DNA from: Caballeronia sp. LZ062 | GTDB taxonomy: Bacteria > Pseudomonadota > Gammaproteobacteria > Burkholderiales > Burkholderiaceae | Reading direction: 5' to 3' | DNA length: 64,000 nucleotides | Assembly: GCF_031450785.1 (NCBI RefSeq) | Contig: NZ_JARTWB010000002.1 | Location: forward strand, 2,480,001 to 2,544,000 | Shown here: in pieces, positions 39,246 through 48,256 of the stretch | Position numbering within the stretch: position 1 is the first letter of the stretch | Layout of the letters: every line of letters begins with the position of its first letter | Position numbers and translations under genes: made by a program | Notes under the pieces: generated by a model | The model's database searches: none | The model's input: the letters and a program-made list of their open reading frames with translations, nothing else | What the model was told of the DNA's origin: nothing

Positions 39246-40634
39246 ATGCTGACCAACGACACTGACCCCATCGTCGCAATCGCCACCGCGCCGGGGCGTG
39301 GCGGCATCGGCGTGGTGCGGCTGTCGTTCGGGCGCGCGGGCGAAGCCGCCGCGCAGCAGGCGATGCGCGCGCTATGCGGTCAGCTGCTTGCGCCAAGGCA
39401 CGCGAGCTACGTGCCGTTCATCGACGGCAAGGGCGAGGCGCTCGACCGCGGCATCGCGCTGTACTTTCCCGCGCCGCATTCGTACACGGGCGAGCACGTT
39501 CTGGAGTTGCAAGGGCACGGCGGGCCGATCGTGCTGCAGCTGGTGCTGCAACGGGCGATCGAAGCGGGCAGCGACTTCGGCCTTCGTCTTGCGGAGCCGG
39601 GGGAGTTCACGCGGCGCGCCTTCCTGAACGACAAACTCGATCTCGCGCAGGCCGAAGCCGTCGCCGATCTCATCGAGGCCAGCACGGAAGCCGCCGCGCG
39701 TTCCGCCGGCCGCTCGCTGGAAGGCGCGTTTTCGCGCGAGATCCACGCGCTCGTCGAAGACGTGATCACGCTGCGGATGCTCGTCGAGGCGACGCTCGAT
39801 TTTCCTGAGGAAGAGATCGACTTTCTGGAGGCCGCGGATGCTCGCGGCAAGCTCAGGCGCATTCGCGAACGTCTGGACCGCGTGCTGGCCGACGCCCGCC
39901 AAGGCGCGCTCTTGCGTGAGGGAATGTCGGTGGTGCTGGCAGGGCAGCCGAACGTCGGCAAGTCGTCGCTGCTCAATGCGCTCGCCGGCGCTGAACTCGC
40001 CATCGTCACGCCGATTGCAGGGACTACACGCGACAAGGTCGCGCAGACCATACAGGTCGAGGGCATTCCGCTGCACATCATCGACACGGCCGGCTTGCGC
40101 GAGACCGAAGACGAAGTGGAGCGCATCGGCATCGAACGGACGTGGGGCGAGATCGAGCGCGCGGACGTGGTGCTGCACTTGCTCGACGCTCGCACCGGCA
40201 TGACGCCGGACGACGAGGCGATTGCGGCGCGATTTCCGCCCGGCGTGCCGGTCGTGCGCGTGCTGAACAAGACCGATCTCGCAGGCGCGCCCGCCGTCGT
40301 GCGCGACGGCGATGGTCACGCGCGCGAAGTGAACCTTTCCGCCAAAACGGGCGACGGCATCGCTCTGCTGCGTTCCGCGCTCTTGAAAATCGCCGGTTGG
40401 CAGGCCGGCGCCGAAAGCGTGTACCTGGCGCGTGAACGGCATCTCATCGCGCTACGCGAAGCCCGCGAACACCTTGCGCTCGCTGCCGATCACGCCAGTC
40501 AGCAATCGCAGGTGCTCGACCTTTTTGCCGAAGAATTGCGGCTCGCGCAGGACAAGCTCAACGCGATCACCGGCGAGTTCACGTCCGATGACCTGCTGGG
40601 CGTTATTTTCAGCCGCTTCTGTATCGGGAAATAG
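39246..40634 (+). CDS. mnmE: tRNA modification GTPase MnmE
   Basis: The 462-residue GTPase works with MnmG to install the 5-carboxymethylaminomethyl group on wobble uridines of certain tRNAs. It begins with the folate-binding domain ([21 protein letters not shown]). The helical domain follows, and the G domain has [14 protein letters not shown] (K239), DTAGLRE, NKTD and the SAKTGDG motif. It ends FSRFCIGK with the catalytic-type cysteine. The start at 39246 gives the normal N-terminus. Convergent with the next gene, 3 bases apart. Confidence 0.97.
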   Translation: MLTNDTDPIVAIATAPGRGGIGVVRLSFGRAGEAAAQQAMRALCGQLLAPRHASYVPFIDGKGEALDRGIALYFPAPHSYTGEHVLELQGHGGPIVLQLVLQRAIEAGSDFGLRLAEPGEFTRRAFLNDKLDLAQAEAVADLIEASTEAAARSAGRSLEGAFSREIHALVEDVITLRMLVEATLDFPEEEIDFLEAADARGKLRRIRERLDRVLADARQGALLREGMSVVLAGQPNVGKSSLLNALAGAELAIVTPIAGTTRDKVAQTIQVEGIPLHIIDTAGLRETEDEVERIGIERTWGEIERADVVLHLLDARTGMTPDDEAIAARFPPGVPVVRVLNKTDLAGAPAVVRDGDGHAREVNLSAKTGDGIALLRSALLKIAGWQAGAESVYLARERHLIALREAREHLALAADHASQQSQVLDLFAEELRLAQDKLNAITGEFTSDDLLGVIFSRFCIGK

Positions 40635-40637
40635 GTT

Positions 40638-41126
40638 TCACACGGCGCGGGGTTTTTCCAATTCGCGCAGCTCGGCCGTGAGCTTCTCGGCTTCGTCGGG
40701 CCGTCCGTGGAAGGCAGCGGGCGTGTTCTGCAGCATCTCGATTTCATACGCCCCGTCGTTGAGGGAAAGCACGAGCGTCTGCACCGCGTTGAGACGCGGA
40801 TCGATTGCGTGTTGCCCGCGCGGCCACATGCCCGCCACTGCGCGCAGCAGCAGCAGCGCCTGCCCGGACGCCATCCGCCTGACCTCGCGGACCTTGCCGA
40901 CGAAAAGCGGCGTCGGATGTTCCGCGAAAATCGGCTTTAGATGCGCCGAGATGCACGCCCGACCGTCGACTGCACTGCCGTCAAAACCGACGAGGCTGCC
41001 GCGCTCGGTGAAGCGCGCGGCCATCGCGGCGGCGTCCTGCCGGTTCCAGTCGTCCAACAGCGCGAAGTACACGCGTCGCGCGCTGGCTGTCCAGTCATCG
41101 GTTTGGTTCACGCTGCTTTCTTCCAT
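40638..41126 (-). CDS. SgcJ/SnoaL-like NTF2-fold protein
   Basis: A protein of up to 162 residues with the NTF2-like cone fold pattern: VYFALLDDWNRQDAAAMAARFTERGSLVGFDGSAVDGRACISAHLKPIF, typical of the SgcJ/EcaC group. Members include ketosteroid isomerase-like enzymes and many proteins of unknown activity. The ATG at 41126 overlaps the end of the LysE gene by 19 bases; a GTG at 41111 with a GGAAG site upstream is an alternative start. It is cotranscribed with the LysE exporter. Confidence 0.75.
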   Translation of the reverse strand: MEESSVNQTDDWTASARRVYFALLDDWNRQDAAAMAARFTERGSLVGFDGSAVDGRACISAHLKPIFAEHPTPLFVGKVREVRRMASGQALLLLRAVAGMWPRGQHAIDPRLNAVQTLVLSLNDGAYEIEMLQNTPAAFHGRPDEAEKLTAELRELEKPRAV

Positions 41127-41734
41127 GCTGCCGCGAAAATGCCCGCGCCCATCAGCAACGCGCCGCCGGTGCGGTTCACGGCGCGCTGCACCGATGGCTT
41201 GCGAATGGCGCGGCGCGCGCCGGACGCGAGCAGCGCATAGGCGAACGCATTGGCGGCCGCGATGCCGACGAAGGTGGCTTCGAGAATGGCGATTTGAGAG
41301 ACGGTCGCCGCGTGCGGATCGATGAACTGCGGCACGAAGGCGACGAAGAAAATGATGCTCTTGGGATTGAGCGTCGTCACCGCGTAGGCGTGCGCCATGA
41401 TGCGGCTCGTGCGTAATTCGCCGCTCGGCTCGACGGCGTCCGTGTCGACGACCGGCGCGCGCCACAACTTGATGCCCAGATAGAACAGATACGCCGCGCC
41501 GATCCATTTTACCGCCATGAAGAGTTCCGCCGACGCCGCGAGCAGTACGCCGAGACCGAGCATCGACGCGGTCATGGCCGTGAGATCGCCTAACGCGACG
41601 CCGAGCGTCGTGGCAAGCGCGTATTTGCGGCCATGTCCGAGCGCGTACGAGACGACGAGCAGTACCGTCGGGCCTGGAATTGCCACGAGAATCGCCGAGG
41701 CGATTGCAAACGGCAGCCATTGAGCGAGCGTCAT
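41108..41734 (-). CDS. LysE-family amino acid exporter
   Basis: The 208-residue inner-membrane protein has six hydrophobic segments and the LysE/RhtB motifs AIPGPTVLLVVSYALGHGRKYALATTLGVALGD near the N-terminus and LNPKSIIFFVAFVPQF in the middle. Such carriers export amino acids or homoserine lactones. An AGGAG ribosome site lies 9 bases before the ATG at 41734. The substrate is not readable. It leads the two-gene unit with the NTF2-like protein. Confidence 0.9.
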   Translation of the reverse strand: MTLAQWLPFAIASAILVAIPGPTVLLVVSYALGHGRKYALATTLGVALGDLTAMTASMLGLGVLLAASAELFMAVKWIGAAYLFYLGIKLWRAPVVDTDAVEPSGELRTSRIMAHAYAVTTLNPKSIIFFVAFVPQFIDPHAATVSQIAILEATFVGIAAANAFAYALLASGARRAIRKPSVQRAVNRTGGALLMGAGIFAAAWKKAA

Positions 41735-42125
41735 TCCGATTTCTCCTGAGATCGATCCCGTCGATTTATCCACGAAGCGCCGCGTGTGGCAATAGGCCGT
41801 TCGGCTAGCTTCCGCCGCCGTGCATGGACTGTTATAGACGTTCGCTTTCCTACAGGAACCGCTCCTGCGGCGCATCAAACTCGCGGCGAGACAAATTGCC
41901 GCACGGATGCACTGGTTGTGATGCCTTTATTTCCGCTTCATCCGAATAAGCGGCCATTCGTCGTGATAGCGAACGTGCGTAATCTCAGAGATAACGCCTG
42001 CGACATTGCGTCTTGTTGCGTCCGCACACAACATGTGCTTGCAACTTAACGTCGCTCATTTAGCATGATTCGCAGCATGTTTTATATACGTTGCTACTTT
42101 CGCGGCTCTGCCGGAGGCTCTATTC

Positions 42126-42470
42126 ATGAAGAAACGCACCAGTGCTGTCTTCGCCGTGGTGAGCTTGGTCGTCGCGGCGTCTGCGGCTTACGCGCAGGAC
42201 AGCGCAATTCAGCCGCAGCAGACGTTCAAGTTCAGACCCAACTCGTACGGCTGTCTGTCGAAAGATAAATTCGATTCAGCGGATCAGCACGCGAGAGCCG
42301 GCGAACATCAGCAGATGCAGCAATTCTTCGAAGGTTACGAGTGCATATCGACGCCGGTCGGTTCGCATTTTCGCGTGGTGCGCGTGGTCGGCCATGACGT
42401 CGAATTCGTGAATGCCGCGAATAGCGATACGCAAGGCATGTGGACCGCGGACCGATTCATCGACCAATAA
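42126..42470 (+). CDS. Small secreted protein of unknown function
   Basis: A 114-residue protein with a clear Sec signal peptide (MKKRTSAVFAVVSLVVAASAAYAQ, cut after AYA). The mature part of about 90 residues has two cysteines (YGCLSKDKF and YECISTPVG) that could form a disulfide in the periplasm, and it ends DRFIDQ. I do not recognise the family. A purine-rich GGAGGC lies 10 bases before the ATG. Confidence 0.7.
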   Translation: MKKRTSAVFAVVSLVVAASAAYAQDSAIQPQQTFKFRPNSYGCLSKDKFDSADQHARAGEHQQMQQFFEGYECISTPVGSHFRVVRVVGHDVEFVNAANSDTQGMWTADRFIDQ

Positions 42471-42680
42471 ACGGGTCGAATTCGCGCGCGCGAAAATCGC
42501 CTCCGAAAAGGACGCGGCCAGCCGGTCGGGCTGACCGCGCGATATCTGCTTCCAATTGCGCATCGTTTCGCCGCACAATGACGGGCTCGTCGCGTCCGAT
42601 GTGCGGCTTCTCGCCGTTGCGCCGTGCCGCTTTCCAATCTCATTCGAATCGCCGGTCGCGCGCACCGGTGACATTGCTGC

Positions 42681-43232
42681 ATGGCTCTCAAATCCACCAT
42701 TTACAAGGCCGATCTTCAGATTGCCGACATGGATCGTCACTACTTTGGCGACCACTCCTTGACCATTGCGCGGCATCCGTCGGAAACCGATGAACGCATG
42801 ATGATTCGCGTCGCGGCGTTCGGCCTTTTCGCCAACGAGCGACTGGAATTCTGCAAGGGCCTCTCCGATACGGACGAGCCTGATCTGTGGCAGAAAGATC
42901 TCACCGGCCAGATCGAATTGTGGATCGACGCGGGTCAACCGGACGAGCGACGCATCGCGAAGGCGAGCGGGCGTGCTGAGCGCGTCGTGGTGATCGCGTA
43001 TGCGGGAAAGACGGCGGACATATGGTGGCAAGGCGTGCGGGCGAAGGTCGAGCGCCTGCAGAACGTGGCGGTGTGGTCGCTTGCGGACGGCGTAGCGGAC
43101 GCGCTCGGCAAGCTAGCCGAACGGACGATGCGTTTGCAACTGACGGTGCAGGACGGCGAGGCGTCGCTCGGCAGCGCGACCGTCGATCCGGTGGCGATTC
43201 GATGGAACGTGCTGAAGGCGCCGGGGGAGTGA
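42681..43232 (+). CDS. yaeQ: YaeQ family protein
   Basis: The 183-residue protein starts MALKSTIYKADLQIADMDRHYFGDHSLTIARHPSETDERMMIRV, the signature of YaeQ. By family knowledge it has a PD-(D/E)XK-like nuclease fold of unresolved function. Length matches the family. It is the last core-genome gene before the BREX-bearing element. Confidence 0.9.
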   Translation: MALKSTIYKADLQIADMDRHYFGDHSLTIARHPSETDERMMIRVAAFGLFANERLEFCKGLSDTDEPDLWQKDLTGQIELWIDAGQPDERRIAKASGRAERVVVIAYAGKTADIWWQGVRAKVERLQNVAVWSLADGVADALGKLAERTMRLQLTVQDGEASLGSATVDPVAIRWNVLKAPGE

Positions 43233-43584
43233 GAGGGGCGCTTTTGGATTCGATCATGCTGCGTTTGGGATCAAGCGGGCACGGCGAAGGATCGAGGGCG
43301 TTGGCGTTTGGATGCTGCGGTTCATCGCCTGGCGCGACGGCTAAGATGCGGAGCGAAGGTTGCGGCGTGCGGCGGCAACCTCTCTTGCCGCCGGTCGATG
43401 GACGCGCCTGCGGCAGGCAGATCGGCGAGGAGCGCCTGCGCGCATCTACAGGACACTTATACGGCGGTCTCTTGGTCGACGGAGTGACGTTAGCGGTGGA
43501 TCATCGCGCCAAGGCAGGGCGCAGGAGATTGACGGCGGCGAATGATGGGCGTCGCTCAGGGGGCAGAGTGACGCGGCAAACGAA
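43233..43584. other. Intergenic stretch after yaeQ
   Basis: About 350 bases with no gene I can support; the open frames here are GC-rich shadows without motifs. It probably belongs to the chromosome rather than the element, because the tRNA-like end and terminator that mark the junction lie to its right. Confidence 0.5.
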
Positions 43585-43613
43585 AAAGGGCTTGGCGCGA
43601 TGCCAAACCCTTT
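43585..43613 (-). terminator. Hairpin beside the element's left end
   Basis: AAAGGG-C-TTGGC and GCCAA-A-CCCTTT arms around GCGAT, with one mismatch. Read on the minus strand it is followed by CCCTTTTTCG, a T-tract, so it is a terminator for minus-strand transcription. It fits the downstream terminator of a tRNA whose 3' end lies just to the right. Confidence 0.65.
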
Positions 43614-43622
43614 GAGATTTCG

Positions 43623-43638
43623 TGGTGGAGAGGAGGAC
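43623..43638 (-). other. Possible attachment site: tRNA 3' end fragment
   Basis: On the minus strand this reads GTCCTCCTCTCCACCA, which has the form of a tRNA T-stem strand, a seven-base acceptor strand, a discriminator A and CCA. No matching tRNA body lies beside it, so it could be the 3' duplicate left by an integrase, with the whole tRNA at the other end of the element beyond 64 kb. A terminator sits immediately beyond it, as expected of a tRNA gene. At 16 bases the match is suggestive, not proven. Confidence 0.4.
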
Positions 43639-43699
43639 TATGCAACTGACATGCCAGGCGCAAGCCGGGCAAGCATCAAGCGGCACACAAACGCGCAGC

Positions 43700-43719
43700 T
43701 GCCCCCAGACATGCCCCCA
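43700..43719. repeat. Two direct repeats TGCCCCCA, integrase arm-site candidates
   Basis: TGCCCCCA at 43700-43707 and again at 43712-43719, a 12-bp period. On the minus strand they read TGGGGGCA. Short repeats like these near an attachment site are typical of arm-type sites bound by P4-like tyrosine integrases. They lie 60-80 bases inside the putative junction. Confidence 0.45.
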
Positions 43720-43820
43720 TATTTTGTTGCCTGCGCAAAAGGCCCGTCACCGGCGATCGCGCAATTCGGTCCAAACAATTATTTGTTGCGCACAAGCGAC
43801 GCCTGTTTGTTGATTTCAGC

Positions 43821-45869
43821 TCACTCAGCCATCGCTTTAATCAAGGCATCCTTGGCATCCGAATAGAACTGGATGTCGACCTTGGTTGCCATATCGTCAG
43901 ATAAATCGACCAATTGGCGCCTACACGCCACCGGCATAAGAAGCGACGTCGCCCCCTTCTCCACAGCAACCTCCGCAATCGCGACGGCGTTGTGAAAAGG
44001 CTCGATCGAGCCACCAAGATTGATCTCGCCAACAATGATCAAACCGCCGCGCACGCTGCGCTTCAACAGCGACGTACATAGGGCGACCAAGCAGGCAACG
44101 CCCAGCTTCGCACCGGACTTACCGGAGTCAAATGCTCGAAGCTGCACAGTGAACTCATGCTGACGCGGCTCCTTGTCACCAACCAACTGTAATGCCCTAG
44201 CGTACAGGTTCTGCTCGGCGAAGCCTATGCTTTCCCGGAATGCAGGAGGGTTTGGTTTGTTGAGTACCTTCACGCCAGTTCCAGGGCCTTCGTTGACTTC
44301 AATGCGGTAAAGGCCAGCGCTTTCTTCACCGTTGCCGGGGCTTATGGTCCATACCTGTCCAGGTTCGAGCGGGTCGCCGCCGATGGCGTTGTCGCTTTGG
44401 AGCTCGGGCGTGGAAACAAACTTCTCAATACCGTCCGCGCCCATGCTGTAGCTGAAGTGTGTATTACGAAATTCTGCTGCACCCACGCGCTTTTGCTGCT
44501 CCTTCACCCTGCGACGCGCCTCCATGGCAACTCGAACGGCCCACTCTAGATCCTCGTCGGGGACCACAGCCTCTCCATTTGGATAGAGCAGTTTCAGTAG
44601 GCCGGAAACCGTCTTGTTGACCGCGTTAGTGTCGCGGCCAGACAGCGCACCACCAAAGCAGACTCGGTTCTGAAGCTCGCTCACACGACTCTGCTTTCGC
44701 AGCTGACTCCAACACTCGGACAAGAAGTCACTGACCAGGCCAAAGTGATTGGTCACCAGATCTTTGTTTATCTTCGGGACGTCCCACCCTGGCAGAAATG
44801 CGTGAATGCGGTCCATGAAGGCAGTGTCGTTGCGCATTTCCGGCGGCATGGGGCCAAACAGGTGCCCCGTTCGCTGCTGGTGTTCAACGTCGACATCGAA
44901 GTTGCCCACCATCACGATACTGCCGTCGGCGCGGATGCTCTCTTTTCCACGACTAAATTCGCCCGACTCCATGTAGCCCTTCATGATATTCACACCATCC
45001 TTTTGATCGAAGGAAATGCCCGACACCTCATCGAAGCAGACGACGTCATATTGACATACCAGCCCTCGGCGCCCCTTGGCCGTGTTCTCCACGAACATCT
45101 TGGCTACCGTAGCTTTCCCACCTGATACAAGGTGCGCATAAGGCGAGACCTGTTGAAACAGATGGCTTTTACCGGTGCCGCGAGGCCCTAGCTCCACTAG
45201 GTTGTAGTTGCTCTCGACGAACGGAACCATGCGTAGCATCAACGCGCTGATCTGGCGATCAGTTAGCCCGATAGGTTCAATACCAACAGATCGCAGCAGG
45301 AAGTTCTTCCAATTTTCGGTCGAAAACGCTTGACGGGCCTTCGTCAGAGTATCCAACACGTCACGCTTGGATAACTGAATTTCCCGCAACGATGCGATGC
45401 CAAACGGACGTCCTTTGCTTTCTTGGGCAATCGCCACATCAAAAGTCACCCCCAGTTCGGCATAGAAGCCCCCTGTCAACATTCGCTCGTGTTGATTGAC
45501 CAGTTCGCTGCCGATGCGTACTTCCGTTAGGCGCAAACTCGGCAAACTCGCCACGTACTCACCTTTGTTATCCACCCGCGCCGTCACTAGGTCGATGATC
45601 TTCACTTCGCCGGTTTCAAGCGCCTTGGCCTTGAAAAGCTCTTCCTCGCCCGCTCGCACAGTGCGGGACCTAAGCTGGCGCTGAACAATTTCCAAACCCT
45701 CGTCGATCTCCTCCTGATCGGTGCTAGCACAATAACGCCCGAGCATAAATTCAACGACGTAGGTGGGTACCGGAAACTGTCGGCTGAAAGTGCGAACCAA
45801 GTCTTTCCGGACCAGATACCCGTCCAGCACCGAGGCGGCATCTCTATCGATCTGATCCAATTCAATCAT
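43821..45869 (-). CDS. brxL: BREX protein BrxL (Lon-like AAA+ protein)
   Basis: The 682-residue product is the Lon-like AAA+ component of type 1 BREX phage defence. Walker A is GPRGTGKS at 228-235 and Walker B is VVCFDEVSG with D280/E281. The C-terminal domain has the Lon-protease-like layout (AFDSGKSGAKLGVACLVAL, then GGLIIVGEINLGGSIEPFHNAVAIAE and GATSLLMP). It is the last gene of the operon, 3 bases after pglZ. Its exact action in defence is not settled. Confidence 0.93.
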   Translation of the reverse strand: MIELDQIDRDAASVLDGYLVRKDLVRTFSRQFPVPTYVVEFMLGRYCASTDQEEIDEGLEIVQRQLRSRTVRAGEEELFKAKALETGEVKIIDLVTARVDNKGEYVASLPSLRLTEVRIGSELVNQHERMLTGGFYAELGVTFDVAIAQESKGRPFGIASLREIQLSKRDVLDTLTKARQAFSTENWKNFLLRSVGIEPIGLTDRQISALMLRMVPFVESNYNLVELGPRGTGKSHLFQQVSPYAHLVSGGKATVAKMFVENTAKGRRGLVCQYDVVCFDEVSGISFDQKDGVNIMKGYMESGEFSRGKESIRADGSIVMVGNFDVDVEHQQRTGHLFGPMPPEMRNDTAFMDRIHAFLPGWDVPKINKDLVTNHFGLVSDFLSECWSQLRKQSRVSELQNRVCFGGALSGRDTNAVNKTVSGLLKLLYPNGEAVVPDEDLEWAVRVAMEARRRVKEQQKRVGAAEFRNTHFSYSMGADGIEKFVSTPELQSDNAIGGDPLEPGQVWTISPGNGEESAGLYRIEVNEGPGTGVKVLNKPNPPAFRESIGFAEQNLYARALQLVGDKEPRQHEFTVQLRAFDSGKSGAKLGVACLVALCTSLLKRSVRGGLIIVGEINLGGSIEPFHNAVAIAEVAVEKGATSLLMPVACRRQLVDLSDDMATKVDIQFYSDAKDALIKAMAE

Positions 45870-45872
45870 GCA

Positions 45873-48218
45873 TCATCCTCCACCAATCACGGTGGTGGCG
45901 GAAGCCACCACGTCGCCTGACGCATTGAGCAGGACGAGAAACGCCTCGCGACCATGCAATTCTTCGTTTTCGACAACTACCGAGGCGGTGCCGTTGTCCT
46001 TAAACGGCTTGATGCTCACTACCACACTGGTTTCCGCATCGCCAACATGCATCCGAATATCCAGTGCCAGATTCGCATACCGCCCGTCCACAGCAACCGT
46101 GCATCTCATCGAGCCTTTCCAGGCAATGTCAGTCACCTCAGCCACCGGCTGGCCCGATATGTCCGCTCCTTGGGTTACTACGAGGTCTAGGACAAGACAT
46201 TCTTGCAGGCTAAGCCCTCCATGGCTGTAGTCCACCGATTTACCGTAACAACTCACACCATCGGCAAGCGCAAACTGTTGATGCGGATTCCAAAACCAAG
46301 GATACAAGCGCTCGCTGGTTGAAGCACCAGGCTTGATCGAGGCGCAACGGCCCCATTTATTGTCGGTGAGATCCTTGGACATCGGAATACTGGGCAACTT
46401 GCCCGGCATCAGCAGCCAGCCGTGGTCGGTCACTACCCTGACGCTGCTCCAACCTTCGGCCAGCAAGGCGGAAATGCGCTCAGCAATTTCTGCGAGAAGC
46501 AAGTTGATGTGCTTAGCCAGCTTCCAACCGCGGGCATGCCCCTCACTATCGAGATCGCCGAACTCGCACCATGCGTTCCCTTGCCCGTCACCGTTTTCGG
46601 TACGGTCCAGCACCTTCCAATGGTTGTCGATTAACAGCTTCTTCAAGTGGTAGCCGCCCTTGAGCGACTGGCCAGTGGCCGCAATGCAAGGCTCGAAGTC
46701 ATCGCAGTCATCGGTGCCACTGATCTTGCTCCGTACCGGTGAGACCGCCGCTTTTCCCGTTGCAGTCACGCTCGGCAACGCCGTCCAATTCACGGCTTCG
46801 GCCACTTTGTAGCCGTGAACCTCCAGGACGGCCGTGAGCCGACGAGCTGCATCAAAGCGAAGGCCATCCACAAACAGCACGCATTCACCCTTTGAGGCAG
46901 AAAAAGGCTTGGCGCTTGCGATCGTTCCACCGGGGTAGCTCGATCCTTCGACGACCTTTTGTAAATATCGTGCGGACTCTTCCAGCCAAGGCAGATAGAT
47001 GGCCCGAATTGCTGTTGTCACTGCATCAACGTCCGACGCTCTTTCGACGCAAGCGAGTGCTGCCAGCATCGCGTCATCGGCTCGCCAACCTTGATTGGAG
47101 TATCCGGCCTGCAAGTCTGCAACCGAGCCGGCAGCCAGCGCCGTCTTGGTCACATCCGCCACAACGGCTAGCGGCTTGGTGGCCAATGCCAGCGACGATT
47201 CGCCCAACTCTGCCCAAACCAAGTCACGCCGTGGCGCATGGGTTCTATCAAGCTCCAGCACGCGCTTCCTTGCGTCATGCGCCGGCAGGTGTTTCAAGGT
47301 CAGCAGATCATGCTGGAGCGACTTCTCTTGATCCTGATTCCATTGGGGCCAGCCGCCTGCGGAATCTGCGGTAGCGAAAAGATCAAAGATTGGCGGCTTG
47401 CAGTGGCGAATGCGATTGGAGATGTTCGGGTAGCGCTTCGGCGCTTCGCTATAACGGTCCCACACCGAATGCCATGGCCCCTCACGCAGGGCTAGCTTGC
47501 TGGCACCTGCCAGAACACCCTCCGCTTGCGGGTCGAATGCCAATTGCGACTTGCAAACCTCGACGAAGGCTTTCCACTCATTGAAGCCACGCGTGGCTTG
47601 GAATGCGTCGCCCAGATTCAGCCACTGCAGCAGGTCGCGCACCGGGTCGCCGCCGGTCAGCAGTGTGTTGAAGTAGTCCTTGTCCAGCCGCTTGCCCCTC
47701 AAGAGCTCGAGCTCTTCATCCAGCAGCCGATACAGCGCAAGTTGCATGGCGTTCTTAGCTTCTTTGTCTTGGGCCACATCGAGACCCATGCCGCCCTGAT
47801 CCGACTTAAGGAAGGCCATGACGGTCCAGTCTTTGGCGTTCGACTGGGACCAGATCACACCCCGGTACTGCAATTCAGCCAAGGGCTTCAGAAGGTCCGG
47901 GCAGTCTTCGATCGCCCGCAAGTCTTGTCGGCTTACCCCAGGCAGGTAGAGCACCGGCACGCGGTCGGCCGGCAAGTTGACACCGGGCGCTTTGCCAGCG
48001 ATCACGCAGCGCAGCCAAATGGCCGGGCCGAAACGATTCTCTGGCGCGTAGTCGCTCAGCACCAGCATTTCCGCCAGCTCGCTCTGCAGCCGCGGAATTA
48101 CCGCCTCCCACTGACGGTCTTTGTCAGGCCACAAGATGCACGACGGCGCGACCTGAACATCGGGGTTGAAAATTGCCACGTCGCGCACCGTCTTGACCAG
48201 ATGCTCGATTACGCGCAC
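45873..48218 (-). CDS. pglZ: BREX protein PglZ (alkaline-phosphatase-superfamily)
   Basis: This 781-residue protein belongs to the PglZ family, which has an alkaline-phosphatase-like metal site. The motifs FVDGLRFDAARRL (D451), VVTDHGWLLMPG (D598, H599) and HGGLSLQECLVLDLVV are in order in the second half. PglZ is needed for both methylation and phage exclusion in BREX and is thought to regulate PglX. It lies between pglX (38 bases upstream) and brxL. The length is within the family range. Confidence 0.94.
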   Translation of the reverse strand: MRVIEHLVKTVRDVAIFNPDVQVAPSCILWPDKDRQWEAVIPRLQSELAEMLVLSDYAPENRFGPAIWLRCVIAGKAPGVNLPADRVPVLYLPGVSRQDLRAIEDCPDLLKPLAELQYRGVIWSQSNAKDWTVMAFLKSDQGGMGLDVAQDKEAKNAMQLALYRLLDEELELLRGKRLDKDYFNTLLTGGDPVRDLLQWLNLGDAFQATRGFNEWKAFVEVCKSQLAFDPQAEGVLAGASKLALREGPWHSVWDRYSEAPKRYPNISNRIRHCKPPIFDLFATADSAGGWPQWNQDQEKSLQHDLLTLKHLPAHDARKRVLELDRTHAPRRDLVWAELGESSLALATKPLAVVADVTKTALAAGSVADLQAGYSNQGWRADDAMLAALACVERASDVDAVTTAIRAIYLPWLEESARYLQKVVEGSSYPGGTIASAKPFSASKGECVLFVDGLRFDAARRLTAVLEVHGYKVAEAVNWTALPSVTATGKAAVSPVRSKISGTDDCDDFEPCIAATGQSLKGGYHLKKLLIDNHWKVLDRTENGDGQGNAWCEFGDLDSEGHARGWKLAKHINLLLAEIAERISALLAEGWSSVRVVTDHGWLLMPGKLPSIPMSKDLTDNKWGRCASIKPGASTSERLYPWFWNPHQQFALADGVSCYGKSVDYSHGGLSLQECLVLDLVVTQGADISGQPVAEVTDIAWKGSMRCTVAVDGRYANLALDIRMHVGDAETSVVVSIKPFKDNGTASVVVENEELHGREAFLVLLNASGDVVASATTVIGGG

Positions 48219-48256
48219 GGCTGCCCCCCTGCCATTGCGAAGAGGATCGTCATGAT

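Noticed and set aside
43600..43866. 88-codon open frame before brxL
   Set aside because: It covers the tRNA-like end and repeats, then runs into brxL antisense; no family match in its translation.
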